From Rhizomys pruinosus (Eukaryota; Chordata; Mammalia; Rodentia; Spalacidae), in assembly GCA_009823505.1 (NCBI GenBank), contig VZQC01005585.1:785576-849575 (forward strand): DNA of 64,000 nucleotides, read 5' to 3'. How positions within the stretch are numbered: the first letter of the stretch is position 1; each line of letters opens with the position of its first letter. The translations under genes were made by a program, and so were the position numbers. The notes under the pieces are model-generated. The model searched no databases and was not told the origin of the DNA. It saw nothing but the letters and a program-made list of their open reading frames with translations. Positions 12,646 through 24,754 of the stretch are shown here, in pieces.

Positions 12646-12896
12646 TTTTTTTTTTTTTATTAATTTTATTTAGTTCTGTATGTGTGTGAATGTACTGCCT
12701 GCATGCAAGTCTGTGCACCCGTGTCGTGCAACGCCGCGGAGGTCAGAAGAGGGTCTCGGATTCCCCTGGAGCTGGAGTTCTCCTGGAATTGGAGTTTCAG
12801 ACGGCTCTCGGCCGCCATGTGGGTGCTGGGGATCGAACCCGGGTCCTCTGTAAGAGCAGTCGGCGCTCTTAACCACTAGGCCATCTCTCCAGCCCC
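12646..12896 (-). mobile_element. B2-type SINE, long form
   Basis: A near-consensus inverted B2 with the 17-bp duplicated block. The 9-bp TSD GTATCTAGG lies at 12637-12645 and 12897-12905. B box GGTTCGATCCC is intact on the minus strand. Confidence 0.93.
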
Positions 12897-13084
12897 GTAT
12901 CTAGGCATTTTTATATAAGCATTATTCAATATTGCTAGAGAGGGTATTTTCTAAGGCCTTGAGATGTTTTATCCATTTGGTAAAACCCACAGAACAGAAA
13001 ATTCAAGTATAGTTGGCAATAAAATTTTTATTACATTTCCTTGTATCTTCGCTTAGTTATAATACATTCAACAAATAATGATAA

Positions 13085-13110
13085 CATATATATATATATA
13101 TATATATATA
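13085..13110. repeat. (AT)n microsatellite
   Basis: A pure TA run at the edge of an antisense L1. Confidence 0.95.
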
Positions 13111-13111
13111 G

Positions 13112-13735
13112 TTTTATTTTTTATTTTTTTCACATAAATTTATTTTTATTTTTTATCAAATCTAGACCTGCCCCCCCATTCTCCCACCCCACCAGAGCTC
13201 ATGCATTCTGCCAAATATGCTTTTCATCTCTTTCTAAGTCTTTCTCAATATTATCCATGAGGAAGTTGACTGTTTTGAGCAGAAGTTCACTGTTTCAGTC
13301 AGTTCTTTGATGCAGTCCTTTCTGTTGTTGTTGTTGTTGTTGTTTCCAATATGCATCACTTCCAACTGCTTTGGACAAAAGCTCAGAGGGCCACACACAA
13401 GAAATACTTACAACTAGGTAATTGGCACTAGCATCCACAGATGAGGGATACCATTCGTTGTTTGTTTTTCTGGGACTGTGTTACTTCACTCAGCATGTCC
13501 TCTAGCTCCAGCCATTTTCCTGCAAAGCTCATGATGTCATCTTTCTTTACTGCTGCATAGAACTCCATTGTGTAGATGTACCACATTGTCTCTATCCACT
13601 CATCAGTTGAGGGGCATTTGGGTTGGTTCCAGCTCCTTGCTATTGTGAAGAGAGCTGAAATAAACATGGCCGTGCATGTATCTCTGCAGTGGGGTGAGTC
13701 TTGAGGGTACATGCCCAGGAGTACTTATATATATT
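13112..13735 (-). mobile_element. Antisense LINE-1: 3'UTR and ORF2 C-terminus
   Basis: Inverted 3'UTR ('gagctcatgcattctgccaa', (TTG)n at 13324-13344) is followed by about 300 bp of ORF2 end. It is 5'-truncated within ORF2. An AT microsatellite (13085-13110) lies at its left edge. Confidence 0.85.
13428..13712 (-). pseudogene. LINE-1 ORF2 C-terminal fragment
   Basis: The minus-strand frame gives about 94 residues that align by eye with the carboxy end of L1 ORF2p, past the reverse transcriptase domain. Recognisable words are ARSWNQPKCPSTDEWIETMW, YIYTMEFYAAVKKDD and FAGKWLELE, with the short C-terminal tail SLICGC before the stop. It lacks endonuclease and reverse transcriptase domains, so it is a 5'-truncated, non-functional copy. 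The uninterrupted frame suggests a modest age. Confidence 0.85.
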
Positions 13736-15873
13736 GAATTTGAAAAGCAGACTGAAATTGGTTATTTTATGAAATTTGTTTCTTCACTGTTTTCTACCTG
13801 AATTCTGGCTGAATAACTTAGTAATGAATTATACCTGCCTAATACCCATTTTGTTTGCTGGTTTTCTGATATCCCCTACAGGTCTGAGGAAGGAATTTAA
13901 AATGTTGCTGTTTTTAATGACAGAATGTAAATTCTTTTTTATTTCTTGTGCTAATAGACTATAAATATAGTTTGTATAGTGACAGAGAGTCTTAAGATTA
14001 TACTTTCTAAAATCATGAAATGTATATACCAATGCAATTTTTTGATATTTTTCTGGTTCTGAAGACATGGTACCATTTTGGCACCTGAGACATCTGTAGT
14101 AATAACCAGGAGGGTTTTCCACCCTCTTTTGCATCTGCTCCTTTGTCTGAAATACAACTTTTAGAACAATATCCTGCCCATGTTTCTACACTGTGAAATA
14201 GCTTTTCATTACATATAAATTATTTTGACATCATTAAGCCATGGTGCTATGAGCTCTTAAAATGGCTAAAGCTTCAAGTGACTGCCAGCTTCTTACTTCC
14301 TCTCCTCTAATAGTGGTATATCCAAAAGTCCGTTGTTTCTTCTTTGTTAAACTCCTTGTGTCTGTCCTTTTCTTTCTACTTCCTGCTCCACTGCTTAGGC
14401 CAAGACCCTGATAATTTACTAATGAGTTTATTAAGAGCCACTAAGGGCGCTATTATCTTTCACAATAATGCGCATTGTTGTTCACTGTCTTTAGTGTCCT
14501 CCCGTTGCATCCCAGTGCTGCCAGTTTTATTCTAACTTACTTCCGCTTTTACAATGCCTGCTTCTGTGGACTAATCATCAGTTTCCAGCTCATTGGCTCT
14601 CCAGAACATCCTGTGAAGAGTTTACACTGCTTCCATCCTTCCATCCTTAGATAGCTCCTGTGTTTTCTCTTCCTCTAATAGGTTCTTCCTTCCCCTTCTT
14701 CACAGCCAACTTCAAGTTTCACCTCTTCTGTATTGCCGCCTGTAAACAAACAAACAAACAAAACCAACTTGTGTAAAGATTTGGGAGGACAAGCTGCATT
14801 TGTTACCTAGAAAGTGGTTTCTAAGCATGAGTATCATTATTTCTCCTGCCTTCAACATGGTTCAAAAGGTCGTTTATTTCCATTTGAACCTTGTAGGGAT
14901 CTCTTTCAAGGACTTTTGAAGGTTCAGAGAGTCCAACAAATAAGTTGAAAATTCTAGTTTGTCTGAAAATGAAGAATAGTTCAACTGATCTTTCTGGACC
15001 ATTCCTATGGAAACTGGATTGATGGAAACTACATTACTTAGGACAGGAACTGAGGGCTGGGTAGGCTCAGGGATTTCATGGAATGGGCTGGTTACCCTAA
15101 TTTTTGATAAATTATTGTTAAGCATATTTAGCAACTTGAATGTCCAATAAATATACTTCCTATCTGTAAATAATACTGTTTCACTTTAATGGCTCTGAGG
15201 AACTGCAGAGGCATGGAACTGTGTGTCTCCCTCCCCTCTCACATTGTTTATCCATATGAGTCTTCCCTGTTTATCTTCCATGAAAAGCATTTAAGAGAAT
15301 TACTCCCTCTTATATTTTATATTCCTGAAATTGTGAATATATTCCTTTCAGAAAAAAAATGACTGATTTTTTTCAACCATTAAGTTTGAAATGCATGTAA
15401 TTAATTTGAACATTGGTAGAGAATACCAGATCAATTATGGGGATTTTAGATAAAAGAAGGGAAATGAGCACTGTGTTTTCCTTTTCTTCAAAAATTAAAT
15501 ATACTGAGACCTGCATTTGGGGTGGTCAGAATAAGAGAGTATTTTTTTCTCCATGTGAAGGAAATGATAAAATTCTATTTTTAAAGATGATTCACAGAGC
15601 AGTGTTTGTAAGTGCTCTGCAGTAAAATTTATAGTACTGATATATCAAACTCTTTAAGAAAATGAGAAACTAAGCACAGTTGATGGACTGTGAAGCCCAA
15701 GATTGGCTAAATCTCCTCTGGCAAGAGAGTTGCTTCCCTGACCCTGTGCTTTGTGGGAATTGTACTCTATTTAATGATAGGTTGTTGCTGTATCATTTAT
15801 ATACGTCATATGCAATGATATCTAAGTGGAATTGTTTTGCACATAACTCAGAACCTATTGTTACTTTTCTTTT
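13736..15873. other. Unique sequence
   Basis: Contains a (CAAA)n tract at about 14743-14763. 14400-14560 is less AT-rich and could be a conserved element. Frames of 60-101 codons (such as minus 13829-14134) resemble no known protein. Confidence 0.45.
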
Positions 15874-15887
15874 TAAAATATTTTTTT

Positions 15888-16134
15888 TTAATTTTTTTAT
15901 TTATTATTATTTTTGTATGTGTATGAATGTACTGTCTGCATGTAGATTTGTGCACCCATGTCGTGCAATGCCTCGGAGGTCAGAAAAGGGTCTCGGATTC
16001 CCCTGGAACTGGAGTTCTCCTGGAATTGGAGTTACAGACGGTTCTTAGCCGCCATGTGGGTGATGGGGATCAAACCCGGGTCCTCTGCAAGAGCAGTCGG
16101 TGCTCTTAACCGCTAGGCTATCTCTCCAGCCCCC
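15888..16134 (-). mobile_element. B2-type SINE, long form
   Basis: An inverted B2 carrying the duplicated block and ending 'tatctctccagccccc'. A TAAAATATTTTTTT-like direct repeat lies on both sides (about 15874 and 16135). Confidence 0.9.
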
Positions 16135-16139
16135 TAAAA

Positions 16140-16350
16140 TATTTTTTTACTGTTTTTATTTTATGTGTATGAGTGTTCCTTGCATGTCTTTAACTGCACC
16201 ACATACATGCAGTGCCCATGGAGGTCAGAAGAGAGTGTCAGATCCCTCGGAACTGGATTTATGGACAATTGCTAGCTGTCATGTGGATGCTGAGAATCAA
16301 ACCTTGGTCCTCTGGAAGAACTGCAACTGTTCTCAATGACTGAGCCCCTG
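16140..16350 (-). mobile_element. Old B2-type SINE
   Basis: A diverged inverted B2 immediately follows the younger copy ('tgtgtatgagtgttccttgc' ... 'ctgagcccctgg'). It lacks the internal duplication. The younger B2 has inserted next to or into its A-tail. Confidence 0.75.
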
Positions 16351-17777
16351 GTATTTTTCTTTTAATTGACAAAACTAAACAATGAATATTTACATGTAAT
16401 ATATAATATACAACATATATTTTGGTCATAATTTTGAGGATAAAAAATGGATGATGATGTGGACTACAGCAGCATATGTGACTTCCTCAAATTGTCATTG
16501 TCTTGACATTGTAAAAGGTATTATCTTTCATTGTAGATAAAAGTGTATCAGTACAGTTGAGCTAAATGATGCCACGTCTATGATTCTAATTTTAATTCCT
16601 GGGCCTGAATCTCTGTAAATATGTTGTGATTCATAATAGACATGATATAGTAGTTTATTTTTGATGTTTAATGAAACAGTTGAAAATCTTTTTGTAAAAT
16701 GAAATTATTGAAAATTTAAAGTCATGTCTTTAATCCTTTCTAAAATTTCAGACTTTTAAAAGGCTTTCTACAAAACTTCTAAGGTAAATGCTAAAATTTG
16801 AAGAAGGGAAACTTAAATTCCACTATATAATCATTACATAAGCATATATATTTCATGTAATTTTTTCAAATATTCATTTATTCATTTTATAGTAGTTAAA
16901 GGTATGTGTTTAGCAAAATGTTGCTACTTTCAAAATAATAATTGAGTCAACCTCATTGGGGTAAGAGTTTGATTCCCAGATGGCCATAAAACAATCCTCA
17001 AATCCCTTAATAATTTCAATATAAAAAAACAAATTATAAAAACTAAAACCGGAAAAGGATTAGCCAAATTTTTAAAGAGTGCTTCAAATAATTTGTGATA
17101 GTTAGCTTGTGTTTCCATATGTGTGTGTACAATAGTGTGCATATACATGTGACTATATTCATAGAGAATTAATTTTTGATGTTTTCTAGCACTTTGAATT
17201 TCAGGTAAGATACATAAAAGTTTTATAGTAAATACAAACCATATTTATCTTAGCACTATTTTTTTAGGCATGTATTTTAACTTTCATCCTGATTTTATTT
17301 CCTTTCTCCAATTAACTTTTTCCTGATATAAAACAGTTATTGACTAAAACAAGTATAGAATNATAAGTGGATTGTTTAGGTATCGTTCCACTTTCCTAAT
17401 GGGCCATAGTTGTTTAACTAGGAAGTGTTTTAACAAGGAGCAGTGGAGTTGGCAGCCTTTCCCCAGTGAAATAAATGTCCAGGTTTGTATTAGACCTTCT
17501 CACCATCCTCCCTTCCCATGCCCTAGAGCCTTCTTTCTTGAAAATGATCCTAAGGATTTGTGAGTGTCACTTCCAAGGGATTTCAGTGGGAGCCAAAGAG
17601 GCCAGTGTTTACACATCTGTATGATTAGAGGAACTCATGGTTTCTTGACATCCTTGCTCATTTTCTGTTAAATGTGTTGCTAGAAACTTACTATTGTTGT
17701 CACTTTGACAGCAATTTCTTTTCAGATTATATTTTTATACTGCTCTTGTATGAAAATATTCTTTAATGTATACATTT
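16351..17777. other. Unique AT-rich sequence with one ambiguous base
   Basis: An undetermined base (N) is at 17362. No repeat or gene recognised. Confidence 0.5.
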
Positions 17778-18014
17778 TTAAATTTTTATTTATTTTTTAT
17801 GTCTATGAATGTACTATCTGCATGTAGGTTTGTGCACCCATGTCGTGCAATGCCGCGGAGGTCAGAAGAGGGTGTCGGATTCCCCTGGAGCTGGAGTTCT
17901 CCTGGAATTGGAGTTACAGATGGTTCTCAGCCGCATGTGGGTGTTAGGGATCGAACCCAGGTCCTCTGCAAGAGCAGTCTGTGCTCTTAACCGCTAGGCT
18001 ATCTCTCCAGCCCC
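17778..18014 (-). mobile_element. B2-type SINE, long form
   Basis: An inverted B2 with the 17-bp duplicated block, from 'tttttatttattttttatg' to 'ctatctctccagcccc'. One base is missing in 'agccgcatgtggg'. Confidence 0.9.
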
Positions 18015-18019
18015 AGTTT

Positions 18020-18350
18020 GCTGTATTTAGATTTACCCTCATAAACAACTCCCCCTACTCTTTCCCACCAAGTTTAACATATTCTCTTTATATCTATAAT
18101 ATGAATTATAGAGTCTAATTTGTATTGCCCAATGTACTTTAGTGTGGGTCCATCCACTGGGCCCACCAAGGGTCTTAAACCTATAAGACACTGTTTATCC
18201 CCTTCCCATCAGCCATCAGCTGCAAAACGTTCTTTAGGTTGGGTTGGGATTTTTTACCCACTTCTCCATGCCTATGTTGAGATTTTGTGTCATCAGTTAC
18301 CCATGTGAACTCACAGAAGTGGTGATAACATGCGCAAGTTCTATGCAGGC
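18020..18350 (-). mobile_element. Antisense LINE-1 fragment (Lx-like)
   Basis: 'tgtgggtccatccactgggc', 'cccatcagccatcagctgca' and 'catgtgaactcacagaa' parallel the antisense L1 3' regions at 7.8 and 32.1 kb. Diverged; no open frame of note. Confidence 0.5.
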
Positions 18351-19024
18351 TCAACTTTTTATTCTTTTGAGAAATCACTTTATTACTTTGTTATCATTAC
18401 TACAAAAAATGCCAAACCATAATCACACTCACATTTGTCTTAGTTTTGCTTAAGATAGAACATTTAGCATATTGAATTACATTTGGATGCTGTTTTCAAT
18501 GGGTCATTTCTTATGGAGGAATTTTCTTCCTCTTTTTATAAGTCTCTGCCACTACAACTTTGTGTCAAAAAGCCAATCAATTCTATCAGGGCCCCGGATG
18601 GTGCTTAAGAAATTGAAAACATTTCGGCTGGCAGGTTCACTATTCATTTCTGACACTGGCTGGTACAATATTGAGCACTTTAATTTATTGAAGTTGCTAT
18701 TCGGAAAATAAAAGCCATACATTCTCCTACATGAAACCTATTTCAACATTTCTTTATATCTGCTTGGACACAGTTCATAGCTTTTTAATAAAACATTGAA
18801 CATTAATCTTTTTAAATTCCAATATAAATAATAGGTAAAACTATAAGCTAATTTGAATTCAAGACTCATTTTTAACATTTACAAAAATCATGAGATACCA
18901 AACTAAGAACATTTTGAATGTGAGATGAAGCGAATTCCTGTTTTGCTCAGATTGGGTATATTTTTTACAATCGGATGCTTTGAAGTACAATTTTAGCCAG
19001 TTTTTTAATTTATTTTTTATTTTT
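18351..19024. other. Unique sequence with a possible conserved element
   Basis: 18580-18720 ('atcagggccccggatggtgc', 'atttcggctggcaggttcac') stands out from AT-rich surroundings. No splice-bounded exon is evident. Confidence 0.4.
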
Positions 19025-19215
19025 TAAATACTTTTATTGGTGATTTGTGTATTTCATACATTATCTTTCAGTCCAATTTAGACACATTCTCCTCTCCCTG
19101 TCCCCACCCCACCCCTGTTCTTGCCTTCTGCCATACATGTCTTGCATCTTTCTCTCAGTCTTTCCAAAGTTTTTCATTGCAGAGGCTTGTTGCTTTTGCT
19201 TGTTGCTTATTTTAT
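19025..19215 (-). mobile_element. Antisense LINE-1 3' end
   Basis: 'gatttgtgtatttcatacat ... tcagtccaatttagacacat ... cttctgccatacatgtcttg' is the inverted terminal L1 3'UTR shared with 10.98, 13.15, 23.7 and 51.4 kb. Confidence 0.65.
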
Positions 19216-19789
19216 GTCAGTGTTGCTACCTGCTTCTTTTTGTAGGACAGTGCACAGTCAATAAGGCATAGTCTGCTGATGTGCACAACACATGTGTTAA
19301 TGTTGGGGACCATATTAGGGATGGCCAAGGACTAAGTCTAAACCATTTACCTCTGCCAGAGCACACAACTTAAGCATAGTGTTCTGGCAGCAAGTGCTTG
19401 TGTGAGGAGCAAACAGCAGTTTTTAAGGAGTGTGAGAAGTCTTCTGGGTGATTCCAGTGCATAAAGAATTACATTTAGATTTAAGATGTAATAATAAAAT
19501 ACTGTCATGGAGAAGCACCCAGAGTTCTATTTCAAAGTTCAAGAAAATCTACCTACCCTTTCCACATACATTTGCCTTTCTTTTAATTAGAGTTAATAGA
19601 AAGTAATTGTTAAAAACTTCTAGACCATGATCTATATTTACTTCATAAATACTTTTATGTGTCAAGATCAATTGGAAGATTACAGGATCATATAAGATTA
19701 AATTTACCATAAAGTATAGGCTGATGTATGTAACTTTGATTTTTTAGGTGCATATTTTGACAAAGAGTGTGTTATATTCTGCTACAAAT
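19216..19789. other. Unique sequence
   Basis: No repeat or coding signal recognised. Confidence 0.45.
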
Positions 19790-19823
19790 AAGAATATACA
19801 TGGATGACAAAAAAAAAAAAAAA

Positions 19824-20007
19824 AGCCGGGTGTGGTGGCTCACACCTTTAATCCTAGCACTTGGGAGGCAGAGGCAGGCGGATCTTTGTGAGTTCTAGGC
19901 CGGCCGCCTGGGGTGCTAGACAGAAGTGATATTCGCGGACTAGCTAGGGTCTACGAGGCAGAACACCTGATACTGGTTCTCAAATAAGCACCCCAAAAAA
20001 AAAAAAA
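19824..20007 (+). mobile_element. B1 SINE with aberrant 3' half
   Basis: The first ~85 bases (GCCGGGTGTGGTGGCTCACA onward) are close to B1 consensus. From about 19905 the match breaks down ('cgcctggggtgctagacaga' ...) although length and ending ('gttctcaaa', A-tail) still fit B1. It is flanked by ATACATGGA-type repeats at 19796-19804 and 20008-20016. Confidence 0.75.
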
Positions 20008-20016
20008 ATACATGGA

Positions 20017-20204
20017 ACCGGTTCATTGGCGGAGCACATCGTCTTTAATCCTAGAACTTGGGAGGCAGTGGCAGGGAGAGCTCTGTGAGTTCAAGGCCAG
20101 TGTGGTTTACAAGTGAGTCCAATTCCAGGAGAACTAGACTTGGGTTATATTTCACAGGGAGACGCCTGTCTCAAAAAAGACCAAAAAAAAAAAAAAAAAG
20201 AAAA
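20017..20204 (+). mobile_element. B1-type SINE stacked behind the previous B1
   Basis: A diverged B1 ('ggttcattggcggagcacat' ... 'gagacgcctgtctcaaaaaa') with a long A-tail. It ends at AAGAATATGCATGGA (20205-20219), a third copy of the target word AAGAATATACATGGA at 19790-19804. Confidence 0.75.
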
Positions 20205-20219
20205 AAGAATATGCATGGA

Positions 20220-21902
20220 AATAAGTATCAAATAGCTCGTTTGTTATTGATAATGGTGAGGAGTATTTTGAATGTGCTTTCCAGTTGAAGATATGAGTGG
20301 AGAGCCCTGTTGTGATGAAGTGACTTTATGACCACTTAGTCTCAAGGACTAAGTCCTAGAGAAAGCCCATTTGGCATTAGTGATTATATCAGTGTTTCAA
20401 AGTTTGATCCTCCTAGACCTGTAGCATTAGTGTCATCTTTAACCTTAGAAATTCAGTTCCTGAGACATGCTCCAGACCTACTGAATCAGAAACTAGGTGA
20501 AGGAAGAATCAGCTTCCAACAACCTTTCCAGCTGATTCTGATGCACACTTCAGCCTGAGAACTCCTGATCTGCATAATTGGACACATCACTTATGACAGG
20601 AACATATGATCAGTTGTACAGATAGAAAGGAAAAAGATTCCCTAAGGAATCATCTCTCCTTAATGATACAGATAAAACTTTTCATTAGAGAAACAATCAA
20701 ATGATCCAGCATAGTGTGCTGACAGTGTGCAATACTGTGAGAAACACAGGAGTTCAGACATAATGGAGATTCCAATCAGGTGTTAAACAGAGTCTTGGCG
20801 ATCGCATACAACAGAGCTATGCTCAGCAGATCTCCCTCCATGTGCAAAACTCCTACAGGATAAATGGAAGTAAACATTCCCTGCTTTTCCTTTGCCAGAC
20901 TCCTACTGCTTAGCATTCTTGGTGACTGTTCATCTGTTTCCTTCTTGTCAACGTGCTGACAACCAGCACCAAGCAACACTTATTCCTGTTTCCTTGTTTA
21001 TCTCCCTCTTTTGCTTTCATTCTAAAGCCTTCTTTGTCCCAAATCAGAGTTTTAGAATCTGAGAAAATTACCTGTCACTGTAGCAGAGATTAAAAAAAAA
21101 ACAACATTTTATCGTTCAAAAATGTGTAATATTTTGCAAATCCTCTCAGAAAATAGAACTATTGTTTTTCCAGTTTTGACTTTAAAGGTCTTCAGAAATT
21201 GCTGATTTCATTCAGAAATGTCTGATGAATATATGGTGATACATACAAGCACAGATTCCTGGCACTGAGCCTAGCTCTGCTCCCCGTCTCTGCTCCTCTC
21301 TGGTCACTCCTCACTTCCCTCATTCCAACTTACCACACATTCACTTCTGCTCTTTAGGAAGGTACCTTTCATTTTCACTTGATCACGTTTCTTTGGTTCT
21401 TCCCCTTTCAGACTTTCCAGTTTGAGTAAGAGCATTCTCCCCAAGTCTCAAGCATAAGATTTCTTTTCAGTTCATTATTTCCAATTTATGCACAAATTCT
21501 GCTTTATTCCTTTGAGTTCATTTGCCCACTTCTCTGTCTTTTATCTGCCCCACTTTGTCTCTTCCTACTGTAATCCAACCCCCTCTGATTAATTTTTGCT
21601 TAGCTGTCTTTTGATCTCACTTTTCTAAGCACATTCTATTTCTTAATATTTTTCCTTTTAAAGTTTCATCTGTTCACTCTTATAAAGTAGTTAATGCTAA
21701 GAACAAAATGCCCATTGTGTGTGAGGGTCTCAATGGATACTTCTACAACAAGATGGTAATGCAGAGCTCTTGCCCACAAAGAAAAGCAGCATTCTTGACA
21801 GGTTCTGATTCTAAAATAATGGCATGAGCTATCAGCTATTCTCATTCACCTCAGTTTCGTACTTGCATCCTTTTCTTCCCTTAAGACTCGGCTCAAGCTT
21901 CC

Positions 21903-21940
<38 letters not shown>

Positions 21941-23205
21941 GCTGTATTATACCTTGAGTGTATTAGTCTAAGCTCATCTGTTTACATTATTTACTTTGCT
22001 TTTTCAGTTTGAAAAACATGTATATTGGAAAGCTAGGTGGAAGTAAAAATATAAAAGGAATATTCCTAATACTCACTATAATTTGGGAGTAGTGTTAGTT
22101 CAGTAAATGCCTAGAACTTTCTAAAGTACTACAGAAATCTGTTCTGTTAGGCATGATGCTGTCCTGGTTCCTGGTATTAGCTCAGTAATAGTTTCTGGAA
22201 CAATTTGGGGATTTCTTGATGACAGGTAGATTTCCAGATTTTATGGAATGTGCTACAGTCTAAGAACAAGAGATGTGAATTTTGAATCTTTGCCCACAGC
22301 TTGTCACAGATCAAGAAATGAAGTCTAAGAACAGTCTCAGAGTGGGAAGTGTTCAGAATGAATGATGTTCTTTCTGCCCTTCACTATAAGCATTTGGTAA
22401 GACTGCCTTGAAACTGACTTCCAGACTAAGGCTACAGATTAGCTTCATTTTTTCTCCCTAATTTATAAGGAGCCCACTCCTTTGTGGGAACATCAGAGCC
22501 TCAGACTCTCAGATGCTATCGTTTCGGCCACTACTGCCACAGTGAGATTGTTCTTAATCATCTCTATTTTGCAAGATGTTGAACAGAAGATATAAGATCA
22601 TATCTCTTTCCTAAAGGAACTCATATTTGTAATAGAGGTATAAATACACTCAAAATTAATATATACAACCAAGAGAGTTTGGGAGGGAGAAAGAGAATTC
22701 CCTTTGCTGAATTTGCAAGGAGAAAAAAAAAATGGTGCCTTGTTTTGCGATTTTGAAGACCTTTTTAAATTTTTTCTTCTTTATTTCCTTTGACTGAGGC
22801 TGTAAACTTAGATTTTCCTAAAATGTCTAAAGCTTATTAATAAAGACATATCTACTATGCTGGCACTTAACAGAAATCCAAATAATCATAATCAGCTGTC
22901 CTTTATTGAGTGCCTCTGTAGTGACTCTTTACAGTAAGTGGTTATACAAGGCAATAAGGCAGAAAGGTCATCCTTAATTTACCCAGAGTACAACCAAATC
23001 TCAGAACAACTAAATGACTGGCTGAGGGCTACAGATACACAAAATACCCAATGCTCTTTACCAAGCTTTTTGGAAAGCATAGGAATCAAGAGAATATAGT
23101 TGTTTGTGGAGAACAATACTGAAAATGTGTTACCAGAGCGGCATTGTAAAGTTTGAGAGTTTCCGAGGAGGATCTCATTCATATTACTAATGATTTTGAA
23201 ACACT
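20220..23205. other. Repeat-poor unique sequence
   Basis: Pyrimidine-rich at 21270-21700, with one CA microsatellite at 21905-21937. The longest frames (60-70 codons) resemble nothing known. Confidence 0.5.
21905..21937. repeat. (CA)n microsatellite
   Basis: About 16 pure CA units in otherwise unique sequence. Confidence 0.97.
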
Positions 23206-23218
23206 TGTAATTGCCTTT

Positions 23219-23469
23219 ATTTTTTTTAGAATTTTTTTTTATTTATTTTTGTATGTGTATGAATGTACTGTCTGTATGCAAGTCTGTGCACCTGTGTCGT
23301 GCAATGCCTCGGAGGTCAGAAGAGGGTCTCGGATTCCCCTGGAACTGAAGTTCTCCTGGAATTGGAGTTACAGATGGTTCTTAGCCTCCATGTGGGTGCT
23401 GGGGATCGAACCTGGGTCCTCTGCAAGAGCAGTCGGTGCTCTCAACCGCTAGGCTATCTCTCCAGCCCC
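23219..23469 (-). mobile_element. B2-type SINE, long form
   Basis: An inverted B2 with the duplicated block. The 13-bp TSD TGTAATTGCCTTT lies at 23206-23218 and 23470-23482. Confidence 0.93.
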
Positions 23470-23694
23470 TGTAATTGCCTTTCTAAAATGAAGATAATGG
23501 ACTATGGATCCAAATAAGTGCAACAACACCTGTTTATCAGGTGTTCATACTATATTGACAGTAAAACAACAATGTGAAGCCAATTATAAAATTAGATGTA
23601 CTGATGCAAAATGATTTGACTGTCTTTGAAACCTTTCTTTTTTAAGACATTTACATTTTTATTTACTCTTTGACATTTAAAAAAAATAATTTAA

Positions 23695-23872
23695 AAATAT
23701 TTTATTAAGTTATTTTTTATTTTTATTGATGCTTTGTGTATTTCATACATCATTTTCCAATTCAGTTCAGGCATATATCCCTTTCCTTTCCCCCACCCCA
23801 CCCCTACCCATCCCAGATCATGCATTCTGCTGTAACTTTCCTGCATCTTTCTCTGTTTTTTTTTTCATTTTT
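23695..23872 (-). mobile_element. Antisense LINE-1 3' end
   Basis: 'gctttgtgtatttcatacat ... aattcagttcaggcatatat ... gatcatgcattctgctgtaa' is inverted L1 3'UTR, ending in a T-run near 23865. Confidence 0.65.
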
Positions 23873-24750
23873 TTAACAATAAGTCATAATTTGTGAGTAC
23901 AAGCATCCTTCATGTAAAACCAATTTGCAAGCAGTTGTGCCCAAACCCACACAGCTCATGGGTCCCACCATCCAGCAGGGGGGGCTTGTATGTTCAATCA
24001 AGTTGATCAAATGAGTGTCCAGTCTATATTGTTGTAGTTTCACCATTCACCCCAATCGCAGCCCTTACATTCTACTGCGCCCCCTGTTCCGCAGATTGTT
24101 CCCTAGGCTTAGAAAAGGGGCACAGGTGGATGAGAAGCAAAACAGTCTACTTTCTCTGGAGCTGTTGTCTTGGTCTCTAGTCAATTCTGGCTGTTTTCTT
24201 TCATGGGCTGCCAGCTTATCCAGGCTTAACCTTTCGATCCTACTAATGAAGCACATGCTATTAGATTTATAGGTATTTAAACAATATAATATATAGCCTT
24301 TCGATCCTACTAATGAAGCACACACAATTAGATATATAGGTATTTAAACAGTACTAATTGTTATGGTACATTACTTTGGTATAGACACAGATGTTTGGAT
24401 GGTATGTTAATCCATGAATTACATTTTCTTCTGTTAAGTATGACAGGGTCTTCGTGTGGCTTATAACGTCTCCTAACCATTAGAGGATGTAAGCTTGTGG
24501 CATCAGCCGTGGGTTATTCCTCCAAGGAGAGAGCTAATAGCCAATTAGATTTGAGATATACAGACATATGGCTGCCACTGCTGCACAGTATTTCCAGGCA
24601 GGTGCGGTGTAGCTGGTGCTGACGGAGGAGTCTTGCTTGACTCAAGGAGACGTATATTTGCTTTATTGGTTTAGTGGCCTTTGGTAACACTCTCTGGCAT
24701 TCCAGAGACCATCTGTATACTTGCAAGTGCGGTCTCCATACATCTTTCCC
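23873..24750. other. Unassigned segment, possibly a decayed repeat
   Basis: About 0.9 kb lies between antisense L1 pieces. It has a relatively GC-rich part (23980-24120, 'ctgcgccccctgttccgcag') and a two-copy 67-bp duplication. It could be an old LTR or a unique sequence. I recognise no family and no coding potential. Confidence 0.4.
24230..24351. repeat. Two-copy tandem duplication, period 67 bp
   Basis: CCTTTCGATCCTACTAATGA begins at 24230 and again at 24297. Both copies continue 'agcaca...ttagat.tataggtatttaaaca', with differences in the middle. Confidence 0.85.
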
Positions 24751-24754
24751 ATGT

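Noticed and set aside
12670..12879. Repeated 60-100-codon frames with words like RVLCKSSR or CGCWGSNPGPLQE at many positions
   Set aside because: They recur wherever a B2 SINE lies and are translations of the SINE in different frames, not a protein family.
15740..15765. ZNF143-like word 'gctttgtgggaattgtactc'
   Set aside because: Several mismatches from the consensus and a single occurrence; too weak to call.
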